From: Chitinophagaceae bacterium
GTDB taxonomy: Bacteria; Bacteroidota; Bacteroidia; Chitinophagales; Chitinophagaceae
DNA: 64,000 bases
NCBI GenBank assembly: GCA_020403455.1
Contig: JADBXP010000016.1
Location: 1-64,000 of the forward strand
Direction: 5' to 3'
Part shown: piece by piece, positions 1-7,912 of the stretch
Layout of the letters: the number at the start of each line of letters is the position of its first letter
How positions within the stretch are numbered: the first letter of the stretch is position 1
The notes under the pieces: generated by a model
Told to the model about the DNA's origin: nothing
The model's input: the letters and a program-made list of their open reading frames with translations, nothing else
The model's database searches: none
Translations under genes and position numbers: made by a program

Positions 1-93
1 CCATTTGAATGGCTGAGGGATAGCCTCCAAAAAATAAATGATCATCCCATCAACAGAATCCACGAACTGCTGCCCATCAAAACAAATCAATAG
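1..93 (+). pseudogene. IS66-family transposase, C-terminal end (cut by window start)
   Basis: Frame 1 reads 30 residues, PFEWLRDSLQKINDHPINRI followed by HELLPIKTNQ, then a TAG stop at 91-93. The P-F-E-W-L-R-D and D-H-P-I-N-R-x-H-E-L-L-P signatures are the conserved extreme C terminus of IS66 (TnpC) transposases. Only this tail is inside the window, so whether the full element is intact cannot be seen. It lies directly before an IS481-type remnant, so it probably marks the right end of an IS66 copy. Family assignment is by motif recognition. Confidence 0.75.
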
Positions 94-111
94 AGAAAAA
101 TATCTCTATAA

Positions 112-138
112 CCTACATGTAGTTCGCCGTAGGGATAC
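112..138. repeat. Probable right end of the IS66-type element
   Basis: Reverse-complemented, these bases start GTATCCCTACGGCG. IS66-family ends typically begin GTA, and the IS481 reading frame resumes immediately to the right at 139-141. The exact boundary and the 8-bp target duplication cannot be confirmed because the left end is outside the window. Confidence 0.4.
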
Positions 139-140
139 CT

Positions 141-575
141 TATTCAAGAGTTGCTTTTGCAAAGCTTTAAACATCAAAGCATGCAGTTACACCTGCTGAG
201 ATTTTAAATGACAGAGTGCTGCCATTCTTTGAAGAAAATGACATTCCCCTGCTGCGGATTCTGACTGATCGGGGAACTAAATATAAAGGGGCTCCTGGTC
301 ATGAGTATGAACTTTATCTCGATATTGAGGGCATAGACCAAAACAAAACGAAAGTAAGAAATCCTCAAAGTAATGGTATCGGTGAAAGACTTCACCGAAC
401 TATGCAGGAAAATTTTTATGTGGTAACATTCAGGAAAAAATTGTACAATAACTTGGAACTTTTACTGGCAGATCTGGATCAGTGGATGGAAAACTACAAC
501 AACGCAAGACCTCACAGTGGTCGATATTCTTTTGGAAAAACTCCAATGGCCACTTTTTTTGAATCATTACCTTAG
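141..575 (+). pseudogene. IS481-family transposase fragment with internal stop
   Basis: The frame reads YSRVAFAKL, a TAA at 168-170, then TSKHAVTPAEILND and onward. IS481 homologues have Tyr (TAC or TAT) at the stop position, so this is a point nonsense mutation. The rve integrase core continues with LTDRGT (catalytic Asp region), NPQSNGIGERLHRTMQ (catalytic Glu region) and NNARPHSGRYSFGKTP, typical of IS481. A GTG at 216 could only restart a fragment lacking the N-terminal helix-turn-helix. The frame closes with TAG at 573-575, possibly also premature because related-looking sequence (AKEKIL) follows in frame. Confidence 0.75.
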
Positions 576-648
576 GCTAAAGAGAAAATTTTAAATGAAA
601 ATTTTGTTCAAGAAAAAATCCAAATTCAATAAAAACCAAAAAACCTAA

Positions 649-675
649 CTGTCAGATAAAGTACTAGCTATTACA
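649..675. repeat. Right terminal inverted repeat of the IS481-type remnant
   Basis: The segment starts CTGTCAGATAAAGTAC and ends TTACA. It lies about 75 bp after the transposase frame, where the right inverted repeat of an IS481 element is expected, and ends with the ACA typical of the family. The partner left repeat is not in the window. Confidence 0.5.
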
Positions 676-819
676 CATTATTCTTTGAGCAATTTCCTAA
701 ATTAGATAAAGTTATAAAAGCATATATTTCAAAGAATTCATGATATAATTGCAACTGTTAGATTGAATATAACATATTACATTTGAATATAGAACTTTAG
801 ATTCAATATTGCTAAACCC

Positions 820-2106
820 TTATACGCTATTTTTCTCTTCCGATTCTGAGATGTCAAAAATATAGTTTCTTGTTATAGCTAAAATTATTAAAATAGCAAA
901 AGTGATAATTAATATTGCTGTTTCTTGAAACTTAAGATAAGAAAATAAAAGTCCGACTATAACAATATTTGCAAGGTTCATTACCCAAAAATATGATTCG
1001 ATAATTAATTTCAAGAATCTAACCCTGTCATTAATTCTCAGTTTAATTTCAAGAAAAAGAAAAGTTTCTTGCGGGTACTTTTTAAAAAAATTATTTTCAA
1101 TTAAAATTTCATAATCGTACTTGAATACTTTTTGAATGTAAATCAAATCTTTAAAATGTACTCTTAGTAATAAGCTAACATAAACAGATGTAATTAAAAT
1201 GGCAACAATTAACAAAAATAAAAATGAAATTTCGGTTTTTATTTTTTCTACTGCAAACAATACTGCTGCAATTTCGATAGGCAAAATGATTATGTTATGT
1301 GAGAGCTTTGAAAGTATATCTGATAGGCCGTTGAAATATTTAGACTTAACATCGTCATAGTCTTTTTTAATTTTATCAATTGACAACTCGTTTAGATATA
1401 CTTCAAAATTTATTCTGGCTTTATCAACTATTTCGTTAAGGCTTTCAAAATATTGCTTAAACCTAGATTCTTTAGGAAAATTTGAAACAAGGTTTATTGT
1501 TGCAGATTTTAGAAACTTAGTAAGACTTGAATTCTCTTCGACGAAGCAAGATTTATATCTTTCAAAGCCACTACGATAATCTTTTTGTTCGTCAAAATAT
1601 GGGCAAGAAGGATCATAAGTGATATTTAACCTTCCTTTTTCCGAAAAGCTAACAAAAATAATTTTTCTAAAGTCTTTGTTATATGAATCTACAAAATGGA
1701 ATGTGCCGTCTATTTCTTTTTCTTGTTCTTTTAAAAAAATTTTAAAATCAAGAAAGGATTTAGTGTTACTAATTAAAAAGTAATGATCTATAGGTTCATA
1801 GTTTAAAAAAGTTTTTTCATTGATATATGATACAATGTCTGTGTCTTTGTAAATTAAGAAATTAGATTGGTTATTTATTTCTTTTATTTTAAGAAAAGAT
1901 TCAACTGACTGAAAAACTTTAGTCTGAATTGAATTTGTAATTAATCTAAGTCGAGCTTGTATTTGTTCAGTTTCAATCTTAAGATATTGACATTTTTTAA
2001 AAACATCTTCGTTATAATCCATCTCAATATGAGAAAAATCTATAGTAACATTCTCTAATGTGCCTAATAATGATACTATTTCTTTATGATACTCTATGTC
2101 TGACAT
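820..2106 (-). CDS. Hypothetical protein with four C-terminal membrane helices, paired with an NA37 gene
   Basis: 428 residues from the ATG at 2106; an upstream in-frame ATG at 2154 would overlap the preceding gene, so the start 4 bp after that gene's stop is preferred. The N-terminal ~265 residues are soluble, charged and predicted mostly helical. The C-terminal part has hydrophobic segments at about 271-287, 293-314, 371-390 and 396-413, then a short acidic tail. I recognise no named family. The 4-bp spacing to the NA37 gene implies co-transcription and probably joint function. A soluble sensor part joined to a membrane part is a layout common among effectors that damage the host membrane in phage defence; that role is inference only. 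Confidence 0.75.
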   Translation of the reverse strand: MSDIEYHKEIVSLLGTLENVTIDFSHIEMDYNEDVFKKCQYLKIETEQIQARLRLITNSIQTKVFQSVESFLKIKEINNQSNFLIYKDTDIVSYINEKTFLNYEPIDHYFLISNTKSFLDFKIFLKEQEKEIDGTFHFVDSYNKDFRKIIFVSFSEKGRLNITYDPSCPYFDEQKDYRSGFERYKSCFVEENSSLTKFLKSATINLVSNFPKESRFKQYFESLNEIVDKARINFEVYLNELSIDKIKKDYDDVKSKYFNGLSDILSKLSHNIIILPIEIAAVLFAVEKIKTEISFLFLLIVAILITSVYVSLLLRVHFKDLIYIQKVFKYDYEILIENNFFKKYPQETFLFLEIKLRINDRVRFLKLIIESYFWVMNLANIVIVGLLFSYLKFQETAILIITFAILIILAITRNYIFDISESEEKNSV

Positions 2107-2110
2107 TGGC

Positions 2111-3115
2111 TTATAGTTGTTCTCGTAATGCGTTGGCAAACTGTTCGGATTCAATTATCACGAGATTTGGGTCTTCATCTGAAAGTCGAACTTTTGTTTC
2201 ACTATCACCTCTTGAAAATTTAAGATTTATTCCATCTTTTATTACGTTTATTTGAATAAATTTTCTTAATACTTTAGCATCGTAACGAAACTCTGTATCA
2301 ATGCTAATTTGATTATCTTCAGCATAATTTGGAATTACATTTTCATCTCCATAAATTTGTTCACTTAATATTTTTATATTAATATTACGCTGTACATTAC
2401 TTGTTGCATTAGCATATACCATATTTCTAACTTCATCAATGCTTAAGTTTCGATTTGTTTCTGGATTAATTGGAAATGGTAAGTTATTTATTATCCGATA
2501 TAATGAGTTTGTAAACTCTGTGCTGCTTTCAAGTTGTAAAACACAAATCCAATCAGTAAAATAATCTGATAAATTTAATTGTTTCAGTTTTGTAAAGGAT
2601 AAATAGTTTTGCTCTCCTGCTGCTTTTTTTGATTCATTAATTTTACAAGCCATTGCTAAATGGTTTGTGTCTAAGTATTCAACTTTCTTTATTTCAAATG
2701 AATTTGTTGTTTTGTCAATGACCTTCCCTTCCGTATCCCTAATTAAAAATATTGCATTAAATGTTATTCCATTTGCCACATATTCAGCAAATACTAAATA
2801 GCCACCTTTTGCTAATACTTTATTTTTAATTATAGTTTCAAGATTACCAATTAAGTCAATTGTGAATTGGATATAGTCTTCATCACTTCTATGAGAATTA
2901 CAATAATTTGTAAACCGTTCAGGAAAGTATCTTCCTGGGTTATTGTCAAACTCGGCATATAGAATCTTGTCTCCAGAATAACTTTTAAGGAGAGTATCAA
3001 TTAACTCTATTGCTTGATTGTCAACTGGCAAAAGATTATTGGAAACATTCAAATTCGTAGATTGTGTTCCAGAATTCTTTCTTAATTCGTGAACTATAAT
3101 TCTTTGTAATGTCAT
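2111..3115 (-). CDS. Nucleoid-associated protein, NA37/NdpA (YejK-like) family
   Basis: 334 residues. The pattern matches NA37 proteins: GGYLVFAEY at 104-112, YLDTNHLAMA at 147-156, YLSF at 171-174 and LSDYFTDWI at 182-190, aligning with YejK motifs (GGFVLFCHY, YLDINHADI, YLTFLKG, VADFFMDFL). E. coli YejK is a nucleoid-bound protein of poorly known function; in accessory regions NA37 proteins recur beside restriction and defence genes. It is first in a two-gene unit with the membrane protein 4 bp downstream. Base composition is markedly AT-rich like the rest of the island. Family assignment is fairly sure, the role is not known. Confidence 0.75.
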   Translation of the reverse strand: MTLQRIIVHELRKNSGTQSTNLNVSNNLLPVDNQAIELIDTLLKSYSGDKILYAEFDNNPGRYFPERFTNYCNSHRSDEDYIQFTIDLIGNLETIIKNKVLAKGGYLVFAEYVANGITFNAIFLIRDTEGKVIDKTTNSFEIKKVEYLDTNHLAMACKINESKKAAGEQNYLSFTKLKQLNLSDYFTDWICVLQLESSTEFTNSLYRIINNLPFPINPETNRNLSIDEVRNMVYANATSNVQRNINIKILSEQIYGDENVIPNYAEDNQISIDTEFRYDAKVLRKFIQINVIKDGINLKFSRGDSETKVRLSDEDPNLVIIESEQFANALREQL

Positions 3116-3370
3116 TTTATTAATTGAGATGTGTTGTTAAAATAGCGTAAAACTCGTTTATACTCACTATTTTTTCAAGTTAACCCTTCAGAATAATTTA
3201 GAAATAATGGAAATATTTAGCTGATAGCATAAATTTAGGAAATTTTATCATACATCCAAATATAGACAAGGCACACACCCTAGAACAACAAATAAAATAA
3301 GTCTCCATAGCTCTGAACAAGAGCCAAGAAGCCCTAAAAGTATAATGATTAATGTAGAATGTACCTTCAG

Positions 3371-3816
3371 CTACAAATGCGCCTGTTCAGAAAAAGATAG
3401 GTAGGCGCCAAATGAAATTATGAGGTGATCTAACAGCTTGATATCCATATACTCACTTGCTTTTTTTATTTTGATCGTGAGGTCTTTGTCTGCTTCTGAT
3501 GGCTTAAGATTTCCTGAGGGTGATTGTGGCACAATATTATGCCAGTAGCGGCTATTTTAAGAGCCACAGAAAGCAGTGAACGTATATCCACCACTGTTCC
3601 TGTTATCCCGCCTACACTGAGTGGATAGACACCAATCACCCTATTAGAGCGGTTAAGGTACATAGCCACAAATCTTTCCTGTAAAGAAATGGTTTCGGCA
3701 GGGAAAAAGGGGATCAATACTTCATACGCATCCAGAGAACTGCTTATAATTGGTTTATCTGCAATCGCAGGTTTATAGGATATTTCTATTTCTGCTACGT
3801 TATTTTCGTTCTCCAG
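3371..3816 (-). pseudogene. radC-like JAB-domain gene, frameshifted and without an ATG
   Basis: Read from 3816 the frame gives LENENNVAEIEISYKP, then AYEVLIPF, RFVAMYLNRSNRVIGVYPLS, GGITGTVVDIRSLL and IILCHNHP. This is the short RadC/MPN (JAB) protein common on Bacteroidota mobile elements, with its HxH metal motif. At about 3515-3521 one base is missing; shifting frame restores SGNLKPSEADKDLTIKIKKA and LLDHLIISFGA to a TAG at 3371. The position of the expected initiator Met is CTG, preceded by an in-frame TAA. One deletion plus a lost start codon indicate a decaying gene. Confidence 0.8.
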
Positions 3817-4271
3817 TTACTTTGTTCTCAATGAATCGGATTAGCTTCGCTGCCTCTTACGGATCAGGCGACCATCAAAGGCGCGAAAGTTTGGAGTGGG
3901 AGAGAATAGTGTGCATTGTCTCAGCAGATGTCTCTCCGTCTAGCCTCAGGTGGGACGGAGGACTCTGCGCTATTCTTGATCTGCAGCACGAATTACAATA
4001 AAACTGACAAGAAGAATGGGCCGAACTGGAAAAATACTTTCCGGCATTACACTACCCACTGAACCGGTGCGGCTGACCGCTATGGGAACATTAACGAACC
4101 TTCCTCGGTTTTTCGAAAGCCATCTGAACTCGAGCAGTCCGAACAATGGAAATATGACATTCATTGCAACCCTGAATAGAATAATTAAAGCTAAAAACAT
4201 TATCTTTAATTTAAATATCTACTAAAGTATTTGCTATAGTAAATTGTTTTTTGTGCCTTAAATAAAAAGAT
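3817..4271. other. Non-coding gap with degenerate repeat and hairpin sequences
   Basis: No convincing gene. It contains a TCAGGCGACCATC motif at about 3864-3876 related to the hairpin repeats further right, and an imperfect stem TCCGTC...GACGGA around 3936-3964. Short frames on both strands around 3970-4225 lack family resemblance. One frame broken by a stop reads KPSELEQSEQWKYDIHCNPE before a stop near 4180 and might be the tail of a degraded gene, but I cannot identify it. Confidence 0.4.
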
Positions 4272-6047
4272 ATGACTGAAAATTTAGAGCATCTCCATTT
4301 AATAAATATTGAAGCACATATTTCTGCAGGCAATAAAAAAAGATTTGTTGCGAACATTCAACATAAGGGTCTAAATACATTTAGAACTATAAATGATATA
4401 GATCTTGATATTTTAGAAAAGAAAATTGACGCTCAATTTGAGAAATGGGATGCACAATTCAGTAGACTTGAAAAGAAAAATAGAGAAGCAGAAGAAAACT
4501 GGGAAAAAGGAAATATAGCTGAAGAAAGAACACAGGAATTGCAAGATCGATTAAATCAAATCGAAAATATCCTTCATGATACCCTTGATATTAATGATGC
4601 AATTAATTGGAATAAATTAAAAGATAAGAAAAAGTTTAAAATTCCAAACCCTAAAATCAGATTACAAGATTCATTAAATTTAGTAAGTGAAATTCATAAT
4701 CGTAGAATTAGGGAAAATCCAATAGAACCTAATAAGAATGATTATGAGCCAACCTTATCTTTTGTTGATAAACTATTTAAATCAAAAAGGGAGAGAAAGG
4801 TTTATCAGTCGAAGATAATGTATGAGACCGCATTAGCCGAATGGAATAAAATGTTGAACAATGTCAATGAATTTAATAATCAAATTAAGGATCAAATAGA
4901 AAAGGAAAAAGGAGAAATTATTAAAAAACACGACGATTCTGAAAGAGAGTGGGAGAGACAAAAAAATGAATTTGAAGCAAAACAAGCCGAACATAACTTA
5001 AAGGTCGACAAGTTGAAGGAGTTGTATAATTCTAAAGATGAAAATGCTATTATCCAGTATTGCGAATTAGTATTAAATAATTCAGAATATCCCGATGAAT
5101 TTCCGAAGGATTTTGATTTAGAGTATAATGGAGACAATCACATATTAGTGGTTGAATATGTACTTCCTCCAACAGATGTATTTCCAAGACATTCAGAAGT
5201 GAAATACAATAAGGCGAAAAAAGAATTAAGGGAAGTACCTATTTCAGAATTGCAATTTTCAAAAATGTATGAAAATGCACTTTATAGCATATGTTTAAGA
5301 ACCGTCCATGAATTATATGAAGCGGATGTTGTTGATGCAATAGATACAATAGTTTTTAATGGTTGGGTAAATGAATTAAATAAAGCCACTGGCAAAAAGT
5401 CAAATAATTGTATCCTATCACTCCAGGTTCGAAAGGAGGAGTTTGTTTCAATTAATCTTGCAAATATTGATGTTAAAGTATGTTTTAAGAATTTGAAGGG
5501 AGTAAGTGCATCAAAATTAATTGGCATGACACCTATTCAACCATTAATACAAATTAATAAAAGTGATAAGCGATTTGTTTCATCTTATGACGTTATTGAC
5601 AAATTAGACGAGGGATCGAATTTGGCAATTATGGATTGGGAAGATTTTGAACATTTGTTAAGAGAATTATTCGAAAAAGAATTTAGTACAAACGGGGGAG
5701 AAGTGAGAGTGACTCAAGCAAGTAGAGACGGTGGCGTTGATGCTATCGCATTTGATCCTGATCCTATCAGGGGTGGAAAAATTGTTATTCAGGCAAAGAG
5801 ATATACAAATACTGTTGGAGTTTCATCTGTTCGTGATTTGTATGGTACTGTTATGAATGAAGGCGCAACGAAAGGGATTTTGGTTACTACTTCAGATTTT
5901 GGACCGGATGCGTATGAGTTTGTAAAAAATAAGCCACTTACACTTTTAAACGGAAATAATTTGTTGTTTCTTTTAGAGAAGCATGGACGGAAAGCAAGAA
6001 TTGATATTGCTGAAGCAAAGCGTCTACAATCCGGAAATACTAATTAA
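4272..6047 (+). CDS. Coiled-coil protein with C-terminal Mrr-type restriction endonuclease domain
   Basis: 591 residues, ATG at 4272. The first ~270 residues are rich in Glu/Lys/Gln with long helical stretches (about 35-90 and 180-260), likely coiled coil. A middle region (~270-440) is unrecognised. From ~450 a PD-(D/E)xK nuclease of the Mrr type follows: WEDFEHLLRELFE, then DGGVD with catalytic Asp490, then VIQAKR with Gln507 and Lys509. Mrr-type enzymes cut DNA, often modified DNA, as type IV restriction or abortive-defence nucleases. No methyltransferase is nearby, which favours a modification-dependent or signal-gated enzyme over a type II system. Low GC and island context suggest horizontal transfer. 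Nuclease fold sure; target unknown. Confidence 0.85.
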   Translation: MTENLEHLHLINIEAHISAGNKKRFVANIQHKGLNTFRTINDIDLDILEKKIDAQFEKWDAQFSRLEKKNREAEENWEKGNIAEERTQELQDRLNQIENILHDTLDINDAINWNKLKDKKKFKIPNPKIRLQDSLNLVSEIHNRRIRENPIEPNKNDYEPTLSFVDKLFKSKRERKVYQSKIMYETALAEWNKMLNNVNEFNNQIKDQIEKEKGEIIKKHDDSEREWERQKNEFEAKQAEHNLKVDKLKELYNSKDENAIIQYCELVLNNSEYPDEFPKDFDLEYNGDNHILVVEYVLPPTDVFPRHSEVKYNKAKKELREVPISELQFSKMYENALYSICLRTVHELYEADVVDAIDTIVFNGWVNELNKATGKKSNNCILSLQVRKEEFVSINLANIDVKVCFKNLKGVSASKLIGMTPIQPLIQINKSDKRFVSSYDVIDKLDEGSNLAIMDWEDFEHLLRELFEKEFSTNGGEVRVTQASRDGGVDAIAFDPDPIRGGKIVIQAKRYTNTVGVSSVRDLYGTVMNEGATKGILVTTSDFGPDAYEFVKNKPLTLLNGNNLLFLLEKHGRKARIDIAEAKRLQSGNTN

Positions 6048-6112
6048 ATAAATTTAGAATGTTATAGCTAGACAATTTTTTTTAAAAAAACGATTAAATG
6101 TTTTGATAAATT

Positions 6113-6706
6113 ATGGATGAATTTAAATACTTTTTAGACGAGTTAATTAAAACATTTAGGGGCGACATTAGATGTTTTGATAAGTTATGTAAAGAAGCTG
6201 AAGATTTAGAAAAATCAACTTCAACAACCCAAACAACTGTATATCCCTCATACGAAAATCTATATCAAAAGCCACTTCCAATTAATAATTTTTCACATAA
6301 AATACCTCGATCAACAATACCTCACACAATTGCAATATTTTCTATAATTGATGTTGTCGGAGGATTAATAACTGGTAAATTTAATCTGAAATCATTCGAA
6401 GGTAATTTAAAAGAATTTTTTAGGGGTACATTGAATGAAGAGAATTTAAAACAACTTCGTCTTATTTACCGAAATAAATTAGCTCATCAGTACTTGCCTA
6501 TAAAAAGTTGGCGATTAAGCGCACATTCAAGTAACATAGATGAATGTTTGTTTTTAGACGCAGATAATAAATGTCTAAATGTCAATTATTTAATAAAATT
6601 GACACTTGTAAGATTAGATGAAATTTCTTCAAATGAAGATTTACTAAATAAAATGAATTCGAATTTTAGAGCACTTGAAGATAAGCAAATTTACAATTCA
6701 GAATAG
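6113..6706 (+). CDS. Small protein with HEPN-like R-x4-H motif, next to the Mrr-type nuclease
   Basis: 197 residues, 65 bp downstream of the nuclease gene on the same strand. No named family recognised. Residues 120-125 read RNKLAH inside a helical stretch (LRLIYRNKLAHQYLP); R-x4-6-H is the signature of HEPN domains, many of which are RNases or toxins in defence and toxin-antitoxin systems. The remainder is helical with a Ser/Thr-rich segment near residues 33-42. The motif also occurs in non-catalytic HEPN-like helical bundles, so catalytic activity is inference. Proximity suggests it works with the nuclease, but the gap leaves room for an independent promoter. Confidence 0.6.
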   Translation: MDEFKYFLDELIKTFRGDIRCFDKLCKEAEDLEKSTSTTQTTVYPSYENLYQKPLPINNFSHKIPRSTIPHTIAIFSIIDVVGGLITGKFNLKSFEGNLKEFFRGTLNEENLKQLRLIYRNKLAHQYLPIKSWRLSAHSSNIDECLFLDADNKCLNVNYLIKLTLVRLDEISSNEDLLNKMNSNFRALEDKQIYNSE

Positions 6707-6732
6707 GTGGTTTATAAAAATTATCTTAAAAC

Positions 6733-6740
6733 TACCTTTG
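6733..6740 (+). promoter_or_regulatory. Bacteroidota-type -7 promoter box TACCTTTG
   Basis: Matches the TAnnTTTG consensus, 16 bp before the ATG at 6757 of the broken terminase-like gene. A clear -33 TTG partner was not fixed. Confidence 0.45.
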
Positions 6741-6756
6741 CACAAACAGTAATACA

Positions 6757-7084
6757 ATGGCATTAAGGAAAAGAATAGGGGGAAGACAAAGGAGTACACC
6801 GAACAGGGTAACACGTGCAATTCCAGAGGCGGACGAGTGCAAACAACGGCGGAGGGAAATCATACAATGTTGTTGGTCAGGCGACCAACAACGGCAAAGC
6901 ATTTGAACTATTACAGGAAGACAAGACGGTGAACCTTGTAAGCCGGGCGAAGACGAATCCGACCAAATTTTACCGACTGGCATCAAAGCTGATACCCTTA
7001 CAACTGGAAACGGAAACGCAACAAGCCACCCAGAGTATTATTAAAATTGTTCCTGAGCCGAATTGTTTGCCGATTACTTATTAA
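6757..7084 (+). pseudogene. Degenerate phage terminase small-subunit-like gene
   Basis: The first frame from ATG 6757 reads MALRKRIGGRQRSTPNRVTR, the G-G-x-Q-x-x-T-P-N-x-V-T opening common to DUF5681-like / small-terminase-like phage proteins. A second frame (+1 relative) continues with AFELLQEDKTVNLVSRAK, TNPTKFYRLASKLIPL and ends IVPEPNCLPITY at 7084. Between the two lies a perfect 10-bp stem with AGGC loop (6869-6892) and a CAGAGGC...AACAACGGC repeat also found at 8108, so repeat sequence seems to have invaded and split the frame. Family call is by pattern and moderately sure; loss of function is likely. Confidence 0.5.
6869..6892. repeat. Perfect 10-bp-stem hairpin with AGGC loop
   Basis: GTTGTTGGTC, AGGC, GACCAACAAC. 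The core GTTGGTCAGGCGACCAAC recurs at 9960-9977, 10089-10106 and 10218-10235 in the repeat array, linking this spot to that family. Confidence 0.85.
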
Positions 7085-7127
7085 ATTTATACTATGTAAC
7101 AAACTATTTTTAACCAAAATTCGATTT

Positions 7128-7607
7128 ATGAAAAAGTTTATTCTCATAGTCTTTTTAATTATTTCAAACATTTCTTTTAGTCAGCAATTTTTATGGACTA
7201 CGAATAACAACGGATTGTTTCCTAATTCGAATATCAAGATAATTCCTAAAGAGCAGGTTCTTGATAAGATATTAGAATACTATGAAGCGTATAAATTTTA
7301 CGATGATCTTACTGGCTTCACAAAAGCTGGATTTTTGGAAAAATATGGGATGACTTATTCTGAAAATGATGACTGGCAAAAGTTCAAAAAAAGTGTTTTA
7401 GAAACAAAAGAATTAACAATTTCGTGTATTAAAAGCAATTCAGGAACTGGTTCACTTATTACAGTGTTTATGGCGAATAAAGATAATTTTGATGTTATTA
7501 ATTTTAGTAATGAAGCTGGCAGAGGTTCTTTATCTACAACCAACGGCAGAATGGAAAGCGAAAAACAACGGTTCGTAAAATTTTGTAAATCGCTTATGAG
7601 TAATTGA
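7128..7607 (+). CDS. Small secreted protein of unknown function
   Basis: 159 residues from ATG 7128, chosen because it opens with a clean signal peptide (MKKFILIVFLIISNISFSQQ, cleavage probably after FS); upstream in-frame codons would spoil it. The mature part is about 140 residues, with no Cys pairs or motifs I recognise; it includes GTGSLITVFMANKDN and GRGSLSTTNGRM. It is AT-rich and island-located. Exported to the periplasm or beyond by inference. Confidence 0.6.
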   Translation: MKKFILIVFLIISNISFSQQFLWTTNNNGLFPNSNIKIIPKEQVLDKILEYYEAYKFYDDLTGFTKAGFLEKYGMTYSENDDWQKFKKSVLETKELTISCIKSNSGTGSLITVFMANKDNFDVINFSNEAGRGSLSTTNGRMESEKQRFVKFCKSLMSN

Positions 7608-7633
7608 AGTATTTTATTAAAAATTAGGCTTCA

Positions 7634-7684
7634 AGAATTATTCAAATTGTACCCGACCCGTTCAGCGCACCAATTACCGATTAA
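7634..7684 (+). pseudogene. Second copy of the terminase-like C-terminal tail
   Basis: Reads RIIQIVPDPFSAPITD then TAA. It matches the end of the broken gene at 7084 (SIIKIVPEPNCLPITY, stop) at 9 of 16 positions with the same length. Nothing of the rest of that gene is present upstream, so this is an orphan tail left by duplication, or the intervening secreted-protein gene was inserted between copies. Confidence 0.45.
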
Positions 7685-7723
7685 ATAATTCCGGCACGTT
7701 CCTAAAGAAGCTATAAATAGGTA

Positions 7724-7912
7724 TTACAAGTTTTTACCCTTGTTGTAAATATCTTGTAAGTTACTTTCCTTGCCTTCATCTTTTCTTTGCTCATTCAATA
7801 GGAACATTATTCCAAACAATAATTGTTTGATTTTATTTAATGTGGAGAAGAGATAAAGTACTCCAATTATAGTGAAAACAAAAGCAATAAAATTTAGTGT
7901 TTGACTATCCAT
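7724..7912 (-). CDS. Small single-helix membrane protein (possible)
   Basis: 62 residues. A hydrophobic helix spans about residues 8-24 (FIAFVFTIIGVLYLFST), followed by a second weakly hydrophobic stretch and a charged tail (NEQRKDEGKESN). Topology resembles small YiaAB/holin-like membrane peptides but I assign no family. Codon usage is AT-rich like neighbours. It may be real or chance. Confidence 0.4.
   Translation of the reverse strand: MDSQTLNFIAFVFTIIGVLYLFSTLNKIKQLLFGIMFLLNEQRKDEGKESNLQDIYNKGKNL

Larger units (their letters stand above)
139..675 (+). mobile_element. IS481-family insertion sequence remnant, 5'-truncated
   Basis: Contains the C-terminal two thirds of an IS481-type transposase and a right terminus that ends in TTACA at 675. 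The left part is missing and is replaced by the IS66 end, so the element is dead. It sits at the edge of an AT-rich accessory island with other mobile-element debris. Confidence 0.65.

Noticed and set aside
3750..4225. Short frames of 69-83 codons on both strands
   Set aside because: No family resemblance; the left one is antisense to the radC remnant, the others lie in repeat-containing, low-confidence sequence.
4272..6706. Type II restriction-modification system
   Set aside because: No methyltransferase gene or motif in the vicinity; the nuclease is of the Mrr type.
6732..6986. 84-codon minus-strand frame
   Set aside because: Antisense to the terminase-like remnant and its hairpin; composition explained by the repeat.
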